Assembly (NCBI RefSeq): GCF_035968265.1
Contig: NZ_JAVYIM010000002.1
Coordinates: 330,907 to 394,906, forward strand
Origin: Nitrosarchaeum sp.
GTDB taxonomy: Archaea > Thermoproteota > Nitrososphaeria > Nitrososphaerales > Nitrosopumilaceae
Length of the DNA stretch: 64,000 nucleotides
Direction: 5' to 3'
Shown here piece by piece: positions 17,321 to 26,068 of the stretch. The translations under genes and the position numbers were made by a program. How positions within the stretch are numbered: position 1 is the first letter of the stretch; every line of letters starts with the position of its first letter. The notes beneath the pieces are model-generated. The model was given only the letters and a program-made list of their open reading frames with translations. It was not told the origin of the DNA and made no database searches.

Positions 17321-17944
17321 ATGGACGTTGTAAATTTACTAAAAAAGGAAGTGCGGGGTTTAATGGATAATGACTCTGCACACAACTTTGATCATATAAT
17401 ACGTGTGTACAAAAATGCCCAAATGATATGTAGAAAAGAACATGTAAACAAAAAACTTGTTCTTTGCGCAGTTTTACTTCATGATGTCGTTTCATATCCA
17501 AAGTCTGATAAACGCTCAAAACTCTCCTCAATACAAAGTGCTGAAAAATCAAAAAAGATTTTAAAAAAATTTAATTTTACTAATGAAGAAATTCAACTAA
17601 TTTCTGACGCTATACGTGATCATAGTTTTTCTCAAAATAAAGTTCCTATCACAATCGTTGGTAAAATTCTTCAGGATGCAGATAGATTGGATGCCATTGG
17701 TGCAATAGGAATTGCCAGAGTGTTTTCAGTTGGCGGTTCTGAAAAAAGACCCTTCTATAATGAAAAAGATCCGTTTTGTGAAAATAGAAATCCTGATGAT
17801 AAAATCTGGACCTTAGATCATTTTTATCAAAAATTACTCAAATTGGAATCCATGATGAATACAAAATCTGGTAAAATTGAGGCCAAAAAAAGAACCAAAA
17901 TTTTGAATAATTTTTTGAATCAACTAAAAAATGAGATAAAATAA
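17321..17944 (+). CDS. HD-domain phosphohydrolase
   Basis: A 207-residue metal-dependent hydrolase of the YedJ-like HD group. Metal ligands are visible as HNFDH (His21, His25), LLHD (His54, Asp55) and DADRLDAIG near residue 125. Such proteins cleave phosphate from nucleotides or related compounds, but the substrate is not known from the sequence. A Shine-Dalgarno-like GGAGGTTTT precedes the ATG, and the gene is likely cotranscribed with the DedA-like gene. Confidence 0.85.
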   Translation: MDVVNLLKKEVRGLMDNDSAHNFDHIIRVYKNAQMICRKEHVNKKLVLCAVLLHDVVSYPKSDKRSKLSSIQSAEKSKKILKKFNFTNEEIQLISDAIRDHSFSQNKVPITIVGKILQDADRLDAIGAIGIARVFSVGGSEKRPFYNEKDPFCENRNPDDKIWTLDHFYQKLLKLESMMNTKSGKIEAKKRTKILNNFLNQLKNEIK

Positions 17945-17964
17945 TTGAGTTTGAATTTGGTTTT

Positions 17965-18276
17965 TTATCCATAATCTATATATCGATTATATCTCTTCTC
18001 TACTTCTACATTTGTTCCTGAAATAATTTTTTGATACTCTTCTTGTTTTCTTGATTCGATATATTTTATTATCTCTGTAAGATCTTTATCTGCTTTGTAC
18101 GATTCAAAAACAGGTTCCATCATTTTTAGGTATTCTAAAACTTTTTTCCTATATTCTTCACGAGTAGGATTTTTAATTTTATTTAATCTGAACCAAATAA
18201 CTGTCCAACTTGAGCCTACTATATGTGGTAATACATCAAAAGCCCTTTCTATCTCAAAACGTTCATCGTTTCTCAT
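17965..18276 (-). CDS. Hypothetical protein after hemB, 103 aa
   Basis: An unassigned, charged, mostly helical protein. Its ATG overlaps the hemB stop by 4 nt, so it is cotranslated with the tetrapyrrole genes. Visible features are a WTVIWFRLNKI segment (residues 24-34) and many Lys/Glu/Tyr residues after it; no cysteine or known motif. A role in tetrapyrrole metabolism is suggested only by position. Confidence 0.6.
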   Translation of the reverse strand: MRNDERFEIERAFDVLPHIVGSSWTVIWFRLNKIKNPTREEYRKKVLEYLKMMEPVFESYKADKDLTEIIKYIESRKQEEYQKIISGTNVEVEKRYNRYIDYG

Positions 18277-19259
18277 GCTTTTTGAAGAAACTTTGCTGCA
18301 GATTTTGCAAAGTATGTTACAATCATGTCTGCACCAGCTCGTTTAATTGAATAAAGTATCTCTTCTGTAATGTCTTTTTCATTTATCCAACCTTGTTTTG
18401 CTGCACCTTTCACTAATGCATATTCGCCAGATACACTATACGCTGCAACTGGAACATTGAATCTTCGTCTGGTCTCCGCTATCAAATCAAGATACGCTAA
18501 AGCTGGTTTGATCATTACAATATCTACCCCTTCATTGATGTCAGTCTCAACCTCCATCATTGCTTCACGTGCATTTGTAAATGGAACTTGGTATGTCTTT
18601 CTATCTCCAAATTTTGGTGCACATTCTGCTGCATCTCTAAATGGTGAATAAAATGATGAACGGTGTTTTGCCGAATGCGACATTATTGAAACATCTTTGA
18701 AGCCTTCTTCGTCTAGTGCTTTTCTAATGGCCGATACCTGTCCATCCATCATTGCAGATGGTGAAACCGTGTCGACACCAGCTTTTGCTTGACTAACTGC
18801 AATTTTTGCTAGTGTTTCTAGACTAGAGTCGTTATCTACCTTGTCACTTTTAATAATTCCACAATGACCTGTGGATGTAAATTGACATAAGCATACATCT
18901 GCCATGATTACTATTTTATCCCCAAAATTTTCTCTGATTTGAGAAATTGCCTTTTGAACAATTCCTTTATCATCAAACGCTGAAGTACCTGCATCATCTT
19001 TCTTTGTAGGAATTCCAAACAGCATGATAGATGGGATATTTAGATCAGAAATTGTCCCAATTTCATCATTGATGTCTTCTAAAGGTAATCTCTCAATTTC
19101 TGACATTGATTCAACTTTTATTCTAGATTTGAGGTCTTCTTGAACAAATACTGGGCAAATTAGATCTCTTGGTGTTAAAGTGGTTTCTTGAATTAATTCT
19201 CGCATTTTTTCTGATGTTCTTAATCTACGAAGTCGTCTAGTTGGAAATGACATCATCAA
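18273..19259 (-). CDS. hemB: Delta-aminolevulinic acid dehydratase (porphobilinogen synthase)
   Basis: Condenses two 5-aminolevulinate molecules to porphobilinogen. The 328-residue protein has the zinc site Cys123, Cys125, Cys133 (DVCLCQFTSTGHC), so it is of the zinc-dependent type, and both Schiff-base lysines: Lys198 in SAKHRSSFYS and Lys251 in MIKPA. The start is ambiguous among three consecutive ATG codons (19259, 19256, 19253). Directly follows hemA, 25 nt apart. Confidence 0.96.
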   Translation of the reverse strand: MMMSFPTRRLRRLRTSEKMRELIQETTLTPRDLICPVFVQEDLKSRIKVESMSEIERLPLEDINDEIGTISDLNIPSIMLFGIPTKKDDAGTSAFDDKGIVQKAISQIRENFGDKIVIMADVCLCQFTSTGHCGIIKSDKVDNDSSLETLAKIAVSQAKAGVDTVSPSAMMDGQVSAIRKALDEEGFKDVSIMSHSAKHRSSFYSPFRDAAECAPKFGDRKTYQVPFTNAREAMMEVETDINEGVDIVMIKPALAYLDLIAETRRRFNVPVAAYSVSGEYALVKGAAKQGWINEKDITEEILYSIKRAGADMIVTYFAKSAAKFLQKA

Positions 19260-19284
19260 AATTTATTCTGGGTCAGATATAATT

Positions 19285-20550
19285 CTAGTCTAATTCTTTC
19301 TGTTTTTTATAGTCAAATAATTTGCTTGCCATTTCGATAATATCTGGCTCACCTTGTTCCGATGCCTTGCGGATATTATTCATAGGTGTTGATACAATAC
19401 TTTCTACTACAGCTTTTGTCAATTCTTCAATTATTTTGATTTTCTTCTCATCTTTCTCATTAAGCATTTGAAGCGCTTTTTGTAATTCTTTAATTCTTAA
19501 AGAATCAATATTTTTGAAGACATCTTTTACCAGTGGTTCTGCATCTAATCTTTTCATTGAAGCCTCTAGTACAGATACTTCCTCACTAATTATATTTTCA
19601 ACACTTTTCACCTTGTTTAATCGTGATTTCATATTTTTTTCAACCATCTCAGCAATTTGGTCTAAATTCATTAATTTCACTGCACCTATCATTGCAACTT
19701 TCTCATCAACTGTTCTAGGATTTGATAAATCTAGAATCATCATTCCACTTTTCTTTACTTTCATTGCTTTTACTATTCTTTCTTGAGTGACTAAAAAGTA
19801 AGGAGCAGTTGTTGCAACAAATAACACATCGTAATTTTCAAATCCGGATAGAACCTCTTCAAATTTTACAGGTTTTCCTCCCATGGTTTCACAAAATGCC
19901 TGGGATCTATCCATTGTCCTACTAGTTACAACAAAATCATACCCTCTTCGTACAAGTGATTTTGCAACAAGTGTTGAAACTTCACCAGTTCCAATTAACA
20001 AAATTTTCTTTAGTTTTAACTCATCTACGTTTTCTTCAGCTAATTTGACTGCCATTGAACCGACTGATATACCACCACGATTAATTCCTGAGGAATTCCT
20101 AATTCTTGTTCCAATTCTGATTGCTTTATCAAATAAATTATTGAGGTGCTGACCTGAAGCTTTTGCATTTCTAGCAGCTGTTATGGAATTTTTTATCTGC
20201 CCTAGAATCTGCTCTTCTCCTATGACCATCGAATCTAATCCTGATGTCAGTTTTAGTAAATGGTGAATAGCTTCCAAATTTTCAACAAATTCTATGTTTT
20301 CTTCAAACGCTTCTTCTTCCAGTCCTGTTAATGAGGCCCATGTTTTTTTGATTTTGCTAATATTGTAATTTTTTGCTTTACCGAATAATTCTATTCTATT
20401 ACATGTTTGAATAATAACACATTCCTCCAAGCCCGAATGTTTTTTGAAGTGTACGTATGCATTTTCTAAATCTCGTATGGTAAATCTTTCAAGAATATGA
20501 ATAGGCGCGTTACGAAAAGTAATCCTTGCATTGATTATGTTTTGGTTCAT
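19285..20550 (-). CDS. hemA: Glutamyl-tRNA reductase
   Basis: First committed step of tetrapyrrole synthesis: reduces glutamyl-tRNA to glutamate-1-semialdehyde with NADPH. The 421-residue protein has the catalytic cysteine in QTCNRIE (Cys50), the GLDSMVIGE..ILGQ segment, and the Rossmann motif IGTGEVS near residue 187, followed by a dimerisation helix. Overlaps the upstream gene by 4 nt. The partner aminomutase hemL is not in this window. Confidence 0.96.
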   Translation of the reverse strand: MNQNIINARITFRNAPIHILERFTIRDLENAYVHFKKHSGLEECVIIQTCNRIELFGKAKNYNISKIKKTWASLTGLEEEAFEENIEFVENLEAIHHLLKLTSGLDSMVIGEEQILGQIKNSITAARNAKASGQHLNNLFDKAIRIGTRIRNSSGINRGGISVGSMAVKLAEENVDELKLKKILLIGTGEVSTLVAKSLVRRGYDFVVTSRTMDRSQAFCETMGGKPVKFEEVLSGFENYDVLFVATTAPYFLVTQERIVKAMKVKKSGMMILDLSNPRTVDEKVAMIGAVKLMNLDQIAEMVEKNMKSRLNKVKSVENIISEEVSVLEASMKRLDAEPLVKDVFKNIDSLRIKELQKALQMLNEKDEKKIKIIEELTKAVVESIVSTPMNNIRKASEQGEPDIIEMASKLFDYKKQKELD

Positions 20551-21200
20551 TTCCAGTTTCTCAATATTGATTTGGCTTGATTTTCTGCTTTTTTCAGATG
20601 ACCTTCTTTTATTAACTGTTTGATCTCTTTGTTACTCATTATGCTATTGAGGTAGTTTTTTCTTTCATTTTGGGTAGCGATCTTATTTTTTGCAATTTCT
20701 CTTGCAATGTTCTGAATTTTTATTTGACCAATTTCCTCTTTTGTAATTAATTTCTTGAATATTTTTTCTGATTCAATTCTCAATTTTTTAGACATTGCTG
20801 GACTTTTCCCACCTGTAAAGATTGCAATCTGAATTAAATTATCAAAATCAATGATTGCCGGATTAGAAAAATCACTGAATTCTGGATTGTCAGAGCTATA
20901 TGCTATGATTTTTTTACTTTTAGCATCGTTGATTATTTTTTGATTTAGTTTTTTATCATTTGTTGTTGTGATTACCATGTATGGTTTATAGATTGAAAGA
21001 ATAGATGCGTCTTGAATTTTTTGTTTTTTAAATTTAATTTTTTTATTTTTTATTAGGTTTTTTATCTGATTATTTATTGTGTTACTAATTACTATGATTT
21101 GACACTTTTCTTTTAATAATGAATTAATTCTTTTTAGTGCTTCATTTCCACCTCCGATAACTATGACTATTTTGTCATGAAGATTTAGATGAACTATCAC
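20547..21200 (-). CDS. Precorrin-2 dehydrogenase / siroheme synthase-like protein
   Basis: A 217-residue Met8p/CysG N-terminal-type protein. It opens with the NAD-binding Rossmann strand IVIVIGGGNEA and has the FTGGKSPAMSKKLR motif near residue 130 typical of the family. Such enzymes oxidise precorrin-2 to sirohydrochlorin, and some also insert iron to make siroheme. Siroheme is the substrate of the AhbA/B protein encoded divergently next to it. GTG start, 26 nt after a TATA element at 21223-21230, so this gene heads the hem operon. Confidence 0.85.
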   Translation of the reverse strand: MIVHLNLHDKIVIVIGGGNEALKRINSLLKEKCQIIVISNTINNQIKNLIKNKKIKFKKQKIQDASILSIYKPYMVITTTNDKKLNQKIINDAKSKKIIAYSSDNPEFSDFSNPAIIDFDNLIQIAIFTGGKSPAMSKKLRIESEKIFKKLITKEEIGQIKIQNIAREIAKNKIATQNERKNYLNSIMSNKEIKQLIKEGHLKKAENQAKSILRNWK

Positions 21201-21221
21201 CGATCAAAACAACTGTCGTTT

Positions 21222-21231
21222 CTATTTATAC
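21222..21231 (-). promoter_or_regulatory. TATA promoter of the hemA operon
   Basis: On the minus strand TATAAATA (plus strand 21223-21230) is centred about 26 nt before the GTG at 21200, which predicts a leaderless transcript for the precorrin-2 dehydrogenase-like, hemA, hemB and 103-residue genes. Confidence 0.55.
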
Positions 21232-21270
21232 ATTAAACTCTGACGCGTAATGTCCTAGCTACATTTTTAA

Positions 21271-22323
21271 TTGAATAATGAGATTGGTGGTATATTGACT
21301 CAATCCATGGATGATCTGGATAAGGAAATTCTTAATGAGATTCAATGGACTTTTCCACTTACACCAAAGCCTTTTGATGACATTGCAAAAAAATTTGAAA
21401 CTACTCCTGAAATTATCAAAGAACGACTAGTAAATCTTAAAAAAATTGGAGTATTACGACAGCTTAGCGCAATATTTGACACACGACGACTTGGTTACAA
21501 AAGCTCCTTGGTGGCAATGGAGATTGAATCTGATAAATTAGAATATGTGGCAAATCAAATTAATCGTCATCCTGGTGTAAGTCATAACTATGAGCGGGAT
21601 CATCAGTTTAATCTATGGTTTACTCTAGCAGTGCCTCCTGGATCAGATTTGAAATCTGAAGTTGACAAATTTTCTGTTTTAAAAGGAATTAAAAAAGTTA
21701 GAATGTTGCCTACAATCCAATTGTTCAAAATTGGAGTAAAACTGGATATGGTTGATGAAAAAAAACATGATATTGCACCAACTGAAGAAAAAAAAGAAAT
21801 TAAAAATATAAAATTTGTTCCTACTGAAGAAGACAAAGAATTCATTCGTGAACTACAAAAAGATATGGATATTGTTGATAGGCCATTTTTAATTCCTGCA
21901 AAAAAACTTGGACTTACTGAAAGCGAATTATTTGATAAACTAAAGTATTACGAGGAAATAGGAGTCATGAGACGATTTGCCGCAATTTTGCGACATAGGG
22001 AAGTTGGTTTTACAGCTAATGGTATGATTGTTTGGAATGTACCTGATGATAAAATTTCCGAAGTTGGTTCAAAATTAGGCGCTTTCCCTCAAGTCAGTCA
22101 TTGTTACCAAAGACCAACATATCCTGATTGGCCATACAGTGTATTTTCTATGATTCATTGTAAATCTGAAAGTGAAGCAGGAGAAGTTGCAAAAACCATT
22201 CAAAATCAAATTAACGTAAATGATTACAAAATATTGTTTAGTACACGTGAATTTAAAAAGACACGTGTTGAATATTTTGTTGAAAATACTTTTACTTTAG
22301 AAGAAACAATCTCGGCATCTTAG
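21271..22323 (+). CDS. ahbAB: Siroheme decarboxylase, fused AhbA-AhbB type
   Basis: A 350-residue protein made of two related Lrp/AsnC-like halves (about 10-160 and 185-345). Motifs of the siroheme decarboxylase family are present in each half: HNYERDHQFNLWFTL (105-119) and HCYQRPTYPDWPYSVF (277-292). AhbA and AhbB decarboxylate siroheme to 12,18-didecarboxysiroheme in the alternative heme pathway, and here both halves are in one chain. Despite the Lrp-like fold it is not expected to be a regulator. The start is unsure: TTG 21271, TTG 21295 (after GGTGG) or ATG 21307. Confidence 0.88.
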   Translation: MNNEIGGILTQSMDDLDKEILNEIQWTFPLTPKPFDDIAKKFETTPEIIKERLVNLKKIGVLRQLSAIFDTRRLGYKSSLVAMEIESDKLEYVANQINRHPGVSHNYERDHQFNLWFTLAVPPGSDLKSEVDKFSVLKGIKKVRMLPTIQLFKIGVKLDMVDEKKHDIAPTEEKKEIKNIKFVPTEEDKEFIRELQKDMDIVDRPFLIPAKKLGLTESELFDKLKYYEEIGVMRRFAAILRHREVGFTANGMIVWNVPDDKISEVGSKLGAFPQVSHCYQRPTYPDWPYSVFSMIHCKSESEAGEVAKTIQNQINVNDYKILFSTREFKKTRVEYFVENTFTLEETISAS

Positions 22324-22658
22324 AATTCATTTTCATCATGCCCTACTACATGAATCATACAAAAGTATTGATCATTCATGTTGCAGTAATAATCTGAATT
22401 ATTTCCACAAATTTTACATCTCGGTTTTTCATCCTGTTTTGATAGTTTTGTGTGGTATGCCTTACTTCTCACAGTTTTATTTGAATTTTTATAAATTCTT
22501 GTCATGCTTGAAAAATACTTTAAATCTAAATGACTTAGTTCGCCGTTATTTTTGATTTTTTTAACTATGGCATTCCATTTTTTATATTCTCCAATCTTTG
22601 CAAATTTCATTCCGTCGATAATCTCTAATGTCTTTATGACATCCATTGGTTTATCCAT
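22320..22658 (-). CDS. Hypothetical protein with C-terminal zinc-binding cluster
   Basis: A 112-residue protein of unknown function. The first 75 residues are basic and helical. The end has a compact Cys/His cluster, CKIC ... YYC ... YFCMIHVVGHD, resembling a HIT- or B-box-like zinc module. It lies last in the chain Cld-like, DUF1802, aldo/keto reductase, with a 7-nt gap after the latter. Its 3' end overlaps the converging ahbAB stop by 4 nt. Confidence 0.65.
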   Translation of the reverse strand: MDKPMDVIKTLEIIDGMKFAKIGEYKKWNAIVKKIKNNGELSHLDLKYFSSMTRIYKNSNKTVRSKAYHTKLSKQDEKPRCKICGNNSDYYCNMNDQYFCMIHVVGHDENEF

Positions 22659-22665
22659 TTGAAAA

Positions 22666-23661
22666 CTAATTTGCTTGAGTTGCTTTTAATTCGTATGCAG
22701 GCCAGGTATTGTATAGGTCATCAATTTCTTTCATATCTGAAGAATTCAGATATTTACCGTCAGATATTGCTGCAAAGGATTCAATTTCTTCAACACTTAC
22801 AACTGTAGGTAACACAGATCCAATTGATTTTTTTGATAAGATGAATTTAATTGCAAACTCTGTTATGTTTAATCCATTTCGCTCAGCAATTGGTCTGAAT
22901 TGTTCTACCTTTTTTAGTGCTTCTTGTCTCCATTCTTGTTTTCTATCTTTTCTATGATCATTACTTGGAATTACGGTCTCTGCTTTTACTTTGCCTGTGA
23001 GAATTCCTGATGCATCAGGAACCCTGACTAAAATTCCAACATTTTGTTTTTCTGCTTTTTCAATTAACTCATTTCCTGGTGTTTGTTCTAAAATATTATA
23101 CACTGTTTGAACTGCTGTAACGCTTTTTCTTTCCATTGCTTCTAATCCTTCCTGCGTCCATCCTATTGCTGGACCAAGTGCAACTTGTGATGATTTTATT
23201 TTTCCTTCCTGAATTAACTTATCAAATAAATTAAAAGTCATGTTATCTCTAATGTGATTTAATTTTGGATTATGTAATCCATACACATCCACATAATCTG
23301 TTTGTAGTCTTTCAAGTGATGCACTGAGTGCCTTTCTTGTGAACTCTGGTCCAAAACTCTGAGGTAGTTCCGCATGTCCTATTTGCTCTGCATTTGCAAA
23401 ATCATATCCGTATTTTGTCGAAATTACTACTTCATTTCTCATTCCTTTGAATACTTGTCCAATTAGTTTCTCGGTTATTCCTTTACCATACATATCAGCT
23501 GTTTCAAAAAAATTAATTCCTAAATCATATGCTTTTTTGAGCATTCGTTTTCCTTCATCTTCTTCTATCTTCTTACCCCACCAATCAAGACCTAGTGTCC
23601 ATGCACCAAATCCGATTTCTGATACTTTGATTCCACTTCTTCCTAATGTCTTGTACTTCAA
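22666..23661 (-). CDS. Aldo/keto reductase
   Basis: A 331-residue TIM-barrel NADPH oxidoreductase. The catalytic tetrad is visible: Asp and Tyr in FFETADMYG, Lys in ISTKYG, His in YGLHNPK. It groups by length and motif with the YajO/PdxI-like AKRs. It overlaps the upstream DUF1802 gene by 4 nt, hence one operon with the chlorite-dismutase-family gene. Substrate unknown. Confidence 0.9.
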   Translation of the reverse strand: MKYKTLGRSGIKVSEIGFGAWTLGLDWWGKKIEEDEGKRMLKKAYDLGINFFETADMYGKGITEKLIGQVFKGMRNEVVISTKYGYDFANAEQIGHAELPQSFGPEFTRKALSASLERLQTDYVDVYGLHNPKLNHIRDNMTFNLFDKLIQEGKIKSSQVALGPAIGWTQEGLEAMERKSVTAVQTVYNILEQTPGNELIEKAEKQNVGILVRVPDASGILTGKVKAETVIPSNDHRKDRKQEWRQEALKKVEQFRPIAERNGLNITEFAIKFILSKKSIGSVLPTVVSVEEIESFAAISDGKYLNSSDMKEIDDLYNTWPAYELKATQAN

Positions 23662-24203
23662 TTTACTATCTCCTTGAACTCATCTAGTTTTGATTCAATT
23701 TCTGTATTACTCAAAACAGTTTTTCCATTTGTAATTTCTTCATTTATGTTTATCCAAGATTTGCAACCCTGGTATTCAGATTTTAATGGTATGCTTAATT
23801 CCGGAATGCTGTAGACTTTTAAAAACATGGCTTTCATTGGGTTTTCCGGTTTCCAATTTCTTCTTTCATTGATGTATGACTGACTCCAAATATGAAATGG
23901 CGATAATTTTTTTATTGTTTCTTCTACTGAAATATCTTTTTCTGCTAATACCTCTGCATATGATGTAATTGTATTGAATCCGTTTTTTGGTGGGTTTGAT
24001 TTTACCTGTTCTAGATATTTATGAAATTGTGGTTTTATGTGATTATGTTCTTGATGCTCTTGTGTGGGAAATAACAGGAATTTTTTTGATTCAATCCTGA
24101 ATCCTGATGTGACATCTAGTATTCCGCCTTTTCTTAAAAGAACTGTTTGATCACCGTTTTCTAAGGCTTTGGCAACAGTTGCCCATTCTTTTAGAGATTC
24201 CAC
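23658..24203 (-). CDS. DUF1802-family protein
   Basis: A 181-residue protein matching the DUF1802 pattern: an N-terminal WATVAKALENGDQTVLLRKGG segment with a following FLLFPTQEHQ motif. No function is established that I know. Its first base overlaps the last base of the Cld-family gene and its last 4 nt overlap the aldo/keto reductase, so it is tightly coupled to both. Confidence 0.75.
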   Translation of the reverse strand: MESLKEWATVAKALENGDQTVLLRKGGILDVTSGFRIESKKFLLFPTQEHQEHNHIKPQFHKYLEQVKSNPPKNGFNTITSYAEVLAEKDISVEETIKKLSPFHIWSQSYINERRNWKPENPMKAMFLKVYSIPELSIPLKSEYQGCKSWININEEITNGKTVLSNTEIESKLDEFKEIVN

Positions 24204-24880
24204 TATCCAAGACTTCCTATCAAAGGAATGATGTCTTTTTTAACACATACGATCATCGGAGTATCTTTTTGTACATATTTTGATACTCTTGTCTCTCTCA
24301 AGTCCATTATCAAATCTTGAAAATCCCTAATTTCATCCACTTCAAATGCTAACATGAAATCTTCATCATGAATACCAAAAGAATATGTTGTATTGAGTAT
24401 GATCTGTGGGTATTTTCTGCTAACTTCAATATGTTCATCCATTATTGATTGTCTTTCTTCTTTTGGTAGTAGATACCATTCTCTAGTTTTTGTAAATGGA
24501 TAAACTATTACATGTTTTTTCATTTCCTCATCTACGATAAACCCTAATGGTTTTCCAGATTTTATGTATATTGAAGGCCTAGTGCAAGACAAATACGTTC
24601 TTGCTGGTATGATATATTTTCCAAAAACAGTTGTGTATAGTTTTTCTATTACCTTTTGAATCTCATCTACAGTTTTTGCTGCAAACCAAAACAAAAAGTC
24701 TGCATCATCTCTTAATCCTAATGTTGAATACGTTCTAAATTTTACACCTGAATTTTTAATTACATTTTCTACTTCTTTTGCGGATTCTGCTTTAGCTAAA
24801 TCTGCCATCCATCTCCATTTGGGGTCTACCTTGAAAAATGAGAAATTAAAAAAATACTGCTCTTCGTTATTTGATTCCAT
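24203..24880 (-). CDS. Chlorite-dismutase-family heme protein, coproheme decarboxylase-like
   Basis: A 225-residue dimeric alpha-beta-barrel family protein. It carries the features I associate with coproheme decarboxylase (ChdC/HemQ) rather than true chlorite dismutase: the catalytic Tyr in YPFTK (Tyr127, Lys131), WYLL, and the EERQSIMDEH helix whose His150 matches the heme-ligand His of Listeria HemQ by spacing, allowing for a 4-residue shorter loop. The later GIHDEDFMLAFE block is also typical of the family. It could convert Fe-coproporphyrin III to heme b. First gene of a four-gene operon. Function is an inference. Confidence 0.8.
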   Translation of the reverse strand: MESNNEEQYFFNFSFFKVDPKWRWMADLAKAESAKEVENVIKNSGVKFRTYSTLGLRDDADFLFWFAAKTVDEIQKVIEKLYTTVFGKYIIPARTYLSCTRPSIYIKSGKPLGFIVDEEMKKHVIVYPFTKTREWYLLPKEERQSIMDEHIEVSRKYPQIILNTTYSFGIHDEDFMLAFEVDEIRDFQDLIMDLRETRVSKYVQKDTPMIVCVKKDIIPLIGSLG

Positions 24881-24915
24881 GTTTTTCCATTTTTAAAACC
24901 CTATTTAAACAAAAA

Positions 24916-25149
24916 CTAGATTCTCAAATCTTGTATTTGAATAATTTTTTGATTTGATTTATGCCCTGATTTTATTTGAATCATTGATGTTGAAACCTTG
25001 AAATGTTTCGCAAGTTTTTTTATGATCTCTTTATTAGCTTCCCCTTTGATAGGTTTTGATTTTATTCCTATGGTGATTTGGTCTTTCTCAATACTGAAAA
25101 ATTCTTTGTTAAACTCTACATTTACTTTGAATAGCAATGATGATATCAA
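24916..25149 (-). CDS. DUF167/YggU-family protein
   Basis: A 77-residue protein with the family core KPIKGEANKEIIKKLAKHF followed by IKSGHKSNQK. The fold is known from YggU structures but the function is not. Stand-alone gene with AT-rich flanks. Confidence 0.85.
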   Translation of the reverse strand: MISSLLFKVNVEFNKEFFSIEKDQITIGIKSKPIKGEANKEIIKKLAKHFKVSTSMIQIKSGHKSNQKIIQIQDLRI

Positions 25150-25198
25150 AAACCATTTACGCTTAAAGTTATTCTTTTTAAAAATATATTAAAATTGA

Positions 25199-25969
25199 TT
25201 ATGCTTTTTGTTCTAAAACCCAATCATATCCTTCGCTTTCTAATTTGTCTGCAAGCGATGCGTCACCCGTCTTTAAAACTTGACCTCTTGCAAACACGTG
25301 GACATAATCTAATTTATCTAAAAATTTCAAAATTCTTGCATAATGTGTAATAACAATTATTGTGGAATCTTTTCCAGCAACTTTGCTAATTGCTTGTGCA
25401 ACTGCTTGAACGGCATCTATGTCTAATCCTGAATCTGGTTCATCTAAAATTGAAATCTTTGGTTTTAAAACTGCCATCTGCAATACTTCGGCACGTTTCT
25501 TTTCTCCTCCTGAAAATCCTTCATTTAGATATCTTGAAAGAAATTCTTCTTTTAATCCAACTTTGTTTAAATTATCTTTAAGGTATTTTTGAAATTCTCT
25601 TACTGTGATGAATACTTCTCTATCGTCACCTTGAAGTGCTTTACTTAATGAATTGTAAGCTGTTCTAAGAAAATGTGAAAAACCAACACCTGAAACTTCG
25701 GTAGGATATTGAAATCCTAGGAATAATCCTTTTTTTGCACGTTCATCAGCTGATAATTCTAAAATGCTTTCTCCATCTAACAAAATATCTCCTTTAGTAA
25801 CTTCGTATTTTGGATGTGCAAGTAATGTATATGCTAAAGTACTTTTTCCAGAACCATTCGGTCCCATGATTGCATGTACTTCTCCTGGACCTGTTTTCAA
25901 ATTTACTCCTTTGAGAATTTCTTTACCCTCACGAGTAACATGAAGATCTTTAATCTCAAGTACTGCCAT
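25199..25969 (-). CDS. sufC: Fe-S assembly ATPase SufC
   Basis: ABC-type ATPase of 256 residues that drives the SufBCD scaffold. Walker A is GPNGSGKST (36-44), the signature is FSGGEKKR, and Walker B is ISILDEPDSGLD. No membrane segment; it acts in the cytosol with SufB and SufD. It is a single-gene unit about 18 kb from sufB and on the other strand, so stoichiometry must be matched by separate promoters. Confidence 0.96.
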   Translation of the reverse strand: MAVLEIKDLHVTREGKEILKGVNLKTGPGEVHAIMGPNGSGKSTLAYTLLAHPKYEVTKGDILLDGESILELSADERAKKGLFLGFQYPTEVSGVGFSHFLRTAYNSLSKALQGDDREVFITVREFQKYLKDNLNKVGLKEEFLSRYLNEGFSGGEKKRAEVLQMAVLKPKISILDEPDSGLDIDAVQAVAQAISKVAGKDSTIIVITHYARILKFLDKLDYVHVFARGQVLKTGDASLADKLESEGYDWVLEQKA

Positions 25970-26068
25970 AATTCAATTTTGATTCTTTCTATATATAATA
26001 CCGACGAAATTTAGCTAATCCTAATAGAATTTTCTAACAATAAATAATAAAATGAAAAGGGGAGGGGA

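Noticed and set aside
21271..22323. Lrp/AsnC transcription regulator
   Set aside because: Both halves carry the siroheme decarboxylase motifs and the gene lies beside tetrapyrrole genes, so an enzyme is far more likely.
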